DNA of 64,000 nucleotides. Origin: Salvia splendens (lineage: Eukaryota; Streptophyta; Magnoliopsida; Lamiales; Lamiaceae). The stretch spans positions 15,965,559 through 16,029,558 of the forward strand of contig NC_056041.1 of the NCBI RefSeq assembly GCF_004379255.2, in the 5' to 3' direction. Shown here piece after piece: positions 60,535-64,000 of this stretch. The notes beneath the pieces are model-generated. The model had not been told where the DNA came from. It made no database searches and saw only the letters and a program-made list of their open reading frames with translations. Position 1 is the stretch's first letter; the number at the start of each line of letters is the position of its first letter. The translations under genes and the position numbers were made by a program.

Positions 60535-62114
60535 AATTGGATATGCATCATCCGATTATATATAATTAAAAATCACAATAATATCATCGCAATGTGTAAA
60601 CAAATAGTATGCCTAAAATCGTGAGAAGATATATCGTGGAAATCACACCTCCCAAATCTCAAACGTGTATCAATTTGTAATAGTCAGCGATTTTCCTTAA
60701 AATGATATCGAACAATATGTACAATGGTATCATAAATATTAAATCTAAACTGTTTATTTTGGAATATAAAAAAATATAGATTTTATTTTTGATATAAATG
60801 TCACTCTTATTAGTTTAGTGCCGGTACGACCCGATATGTATAATTGGACAATTACATTATACGTAGTGATTACACTACAGAAAAAAGAAAAAAAAAGTAG
60901 GAAAATAATTATCAAAGCATGAAGAATAATTTAAAATAAAATAAATATAACACTTAAAAAGAAAAAAAATTATAAGAAAGAATTGAAAAACCGAAAAAGG
61001 AGGCCCATAAAAAGAAGAAAAGGCAACATGGCTGGTGCTGCCACCTTCACCGGATCTTTGCTCAGTAATGCTCATCCACATTCCTTCTCTCACTCTATAT
61101 TTATCATTTCCTTCTATTTTCTCGTCTCTCTTTCCTACTCCATTGTTGTGAAAAACGGCATTGTATTATACTCCTAAACTAATTCTCAATCATCGTCGAA
61201 TTTTACGAATCGCGTGATCAAAAACAGAGTTGCAACCGAAGAAACGCTGATTTTATCGGTGTAGATTACATGCAGTAATGATTCATCTATCTTTTCTCTA
61301 TGCAAATCATTTTTTGCCAGCTCCTTTGCCTTTTCTCTTTTTCGCATTGCCTTTTACATTCTGAAAGTAGAAATAATTGGAGTTTCCGAAAGGTTTGCGA
61401 TTGAATTTTCCTATTTATGGCTTTTTAGGGATTCCGTTATGTTTTCGTCCAGTTTTTATTTGTAACGACTGTGATTGCATTTTTTGTTTCTGTATGCTGC
61501 TGATCGGTGGTATGATCGTTTGATTGTGAGATGGAATTGCTTTGAATTTTTGTAATGAGAGGTAACTTGATCTTCTGGAATAGATGTAATCAATATGATC
61601 ATTTAGTGAAACAGTGCTGAAGAGTATGGTGATTTTTGTTGATTAGTAGTACATCTTTGATTTCGATTTGTCACTCTAGAGTAGAATGTTAGAATGTATG
61701 CATATTCGATCTTTTAGTTTAGAGTGTGGCTTAATGTTTTGATAATCCATCATTGTGAATTGTTTAGCCCTATAAACTGGTTTACTAGGTTTGTGGAAAT
61801 TATAGCAAGTGTTTGATCCTAAATGTGGACTCTAGTGATCGTTGTATCTGGCTCTACTTAGTACTACATTTTCTTAGTTGGCTAGGCTGTTGTTGGTTTT
61901 CCTCTTCATTGCCTTTGTTGGTATGATCAATCACAAGAAACTCGTCTACGTTATAGGATATTTTGGGATGTAACTTTTGCGTGGTAGGGGTACTAGTAAA
62001 TGCTGAAACTTTTATTGTTGCTTTGCTTCAGCTGTTGCTCCACTGACGCCAGTTCAATCACTAGTTACTTGAAAAATCCAGTTCCCGTTTCTGGGCCAAG
62101 AACGGTATAACCTA
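60535..62114. other. Promoter, leader and 5' UTR introns of the villin gene
   Basis: The first stretch to about 60980 is intergenic. A leader exon probably lies around 60990-61210. A second leader exon starts near 62032 after GCTTCAG and runs into the coding start at 62115. No independent gene is supported. Confidence 0.45.
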
Positions 62115-64000
62115 ATGTCTAACACAGCAAAATCTTTGGAACCTGCTTTTCAGGGAGTTGGTCAGAAAGCGTATCCTCAATTAGACAGACAATGCTTGTT
62201 ATTTATAATCGTATTTTGTACTACATATTTAATGGTTTGTGCATGTTTGTTTTATCGTATATTCGTTGTGAACTATACATATCTTGTTAAAACTTAATGA
62301 TGTGATAGCGGGCTTGAGATATGGAGAATTGAGAACTTCCAACCAGTTCCCTTGCCAAAACCTGATTATGGTAAATTCCACACTGGAGATTCATATATTG
62401 TTCTACAGGTTGGTTCGATTGGAGTAATGTTTGTATTTCATATAGGGAGAAAGAAATATGCATTCTAGACTTACTGCAATGCATTTCTGTGCAGACGATT
62501 GCTGGAAGAGGAGGCGGCTATCATTATGATGTACACTTCTGGCTCGGAAAGGAAACTAGCCAAGTATAGTTCTGTTCATTTGTATCGCTGTTAGAAGCAC
62601 TCTCGTTGCGCTTTATTTTATTACAATGATGTTCTACATATTCTTAGGACGAAGCAGGGACTGCAGCCATCAAAACGGTCGAACTTGATGCAGTTCTTGG
62701 CAGCCGCGCTGTTCAGTATAGAGAATTGCAAGGGCACGAGTCCGACAAATTCTTGTCATACTTTAAACCTTGTATCATACCACTAGAAGGTGGTTTTGTA
62801 TCCGGATTCAAGACGGTCGAAGAAGAAGAGTTTGAAACTCGATTATACACCTGTAAAGGAAAACGAGTTGTAAGGATGAAGCAGGTAGGAAGCATACATT
62901 TACTGAGTTTTCAATATTCGAAGTGTTTGGTTGTGAATATTAACTTGTCCTCTGGGTTATGCAGGTTCCGTTCTCCCGGTCATCATTGAATCACGATGAT
63001 ATTTTTATTCTCGACACTAAAAACAAGATATATCAATTTAATGGTGAAAACTCAAACATTCAAGAAAGAGGAAAAGCATTAGAAGTAGTTCAGTTTCTGA
63101 AAGACAAGTACCATGAAGGAACTTGTGATGTTGCAATCGTTGGTAATAATCGATCTTCTATCCTTCAATTCTCGCGTCTTTATCTATGTGTATGTGATGA
63201 GGAATCTCCGTTAATTGTTTGTACTCCTTGTTTACAGATGATGGAAAATTAAAAGCTGAATCAGATTCCGGTGAATTTTGGGTTCTCTTTGGAGGCTTTG
63301 CTCCGATTAGTAAAAAAGTTATTTCCGACGATGACATTGTTGCGGAGAAGATTTCTCCAAAACTTTACAGGTGGTTGTCTAGTAATTCTGTCGCAGTTCT
63401 ATATTAGAAAATGTTTCCTAAGTCGTATGTCTACCATTAAATGGCATAAAAATGTGTAACAAGTGATAGAATCCATGTTTATTCTTTTGCTCTTTTCTTA
63501 GAACCTTCTCATCTTCCTCAATGTATTTGTCAAGGTACAAAGTGATTTTCCCAATTATTTATCTGAAGAACTGATCTTGTTGAATTGCATCCTGGCAGCA
63601 TAAAAGGTGGCAATGCTAATGCCGTAGAAGGAGAGCTTTCCAAGTCACTTCTTGAAAATGACAGATGTTATCTGTTGGATTGTGGCAATGAGATATTTCT
63701 CTGGGTCGGCCGGGTAACTCAAGTTGATGAGAGAAAAGCTGCCACTCAAGCTGCAGAGGTGGAAATCTAACCTCCCATTTTATACTATAATATGCATTAT
63801 TTGATTTCTTAACGCGTAGTGACAATTTCAGGAGTTTGTTACTAGCCAAAATAGACCAAAATCAACACAAATAATCCGGCTTATTCAAGGTCATGAGAAT
63901 CATGCTTTTAAGTCCAAATTTGACTCCTGGCCAACAGCATCTACTACTCCTGTTGTTGAGGAGGGAAGGGGGAAAGTAGCAGGTAAGCTTTACTGCTTAG
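62115..64000 (+). CDS. Villin (actin-bundling, gelsolin-repeat protein), 5' part
   Basis: Eight exons are seen: 62115-62170, 62309-62408, 62495-62563, 62648-62884, 62965-63142, 63238-63370, 63599-63758 and 63832-63982. They stay in frame and are cut by the window end after about 361 codons of a protein usually near 950. The start [17 protein letters not shown] matches plant villins. Gelsolin domain G1 shows [43 protein letters not shown] and [14 protein letters not shown]2 shows [14 protein letters not shown] and [18 protein letters not shown]3 shows [14 protein letters not shown] and TQVDERKAA. Villins bundle, cap and, depending on the isoform, sever actin filaments in a Ca2+-dependent way. 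VLN2/VLN3 type is likely. The headpiece that separates villin from gelsolin lies outside the window. Confidence 0.94.

Overview
This is nuclear DNA of a flowering plant, apparently a eudicot. The evidence is AT-rich intergenic DNA packed with MITEs, canonical plant GT-AG introns, and plant-only gene families (group 4 remorin, CDPK, EFR3-like SRL2/EFOP, villin, ATL RING-H2, plant TFIIIA with a 5S rRNA mimic). An asterid/Lamiales source is a guess from protein flavour, not a demonstrated fact.

Host genes, left to right: a group 4 remorin (minus, 1825-3392); a group III calcium-dependent protein kinase of CPK32/CPK8 type (plus, 7601-10571, 8 exons); a raffinose synthase/SIP family GH36 protein (plus, 28211-31435, 11 exons); a 1,4-dihydroxy-2-naphthoyl-CoA thioesterase ending in a peroxisomal AKL signal (minus, 32175-33246), tail to tail with the GH36 gene; TFIIIA (plus, 42248-44420) with an intronic P5SM exon; an EFR3/SRL2-like membrane scaffold (plus, 46191-51890, 19 exons, one GC-AG intron); a conserved 80-residue single-pass protein (plus, 54159-54477); an ATL-type RING-H2 E3 ligase lacking an ATG start (plus, 57310-57849); and the 5' part of a villin gene (plus, 62115 to beyond the window end). 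All multi-exon models given here keep frame through every junction.

Between the genes lies a dense and recent repeat landscape. 12.8-15.7 kb holds a small (TA)n-flanked element and a 2.4 kb non-autonomous LTR retrotransposon with intact LTRs and target duplication. 19.5-26.8 kb is a block of three (TA)n-flanked elements (called A, B and C here). A is almost wholly a 547-bp-arm hairpin. B carries pieces of host genes, namely a SPINDLY TPR exon and an exon resembling the N-terminus of N-acetylglucosaminyltransferase I. 36.2-42 kb holds two MITE-in-MITE nests, a Copia LTR remnant and a 1.9 kb PIF/Harbinger transposon whose transposase is broken. 59.2-60.5 kb holds a hAT-like MITE and a solo LTR, both with perfect target duplications.

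The genes do not form one pathway. Several are linked by membrane and calcium signalling or by actin (CDPK, remorin, EFR3-like, villin), but this looks like ordinary gene neighbourhood, not a cluster. The most unusual parts are the A/B element family (hairpin, captured gene pieces, a repeated stem-loop module) and the 5S-mimic splice switch in TFIIIA.
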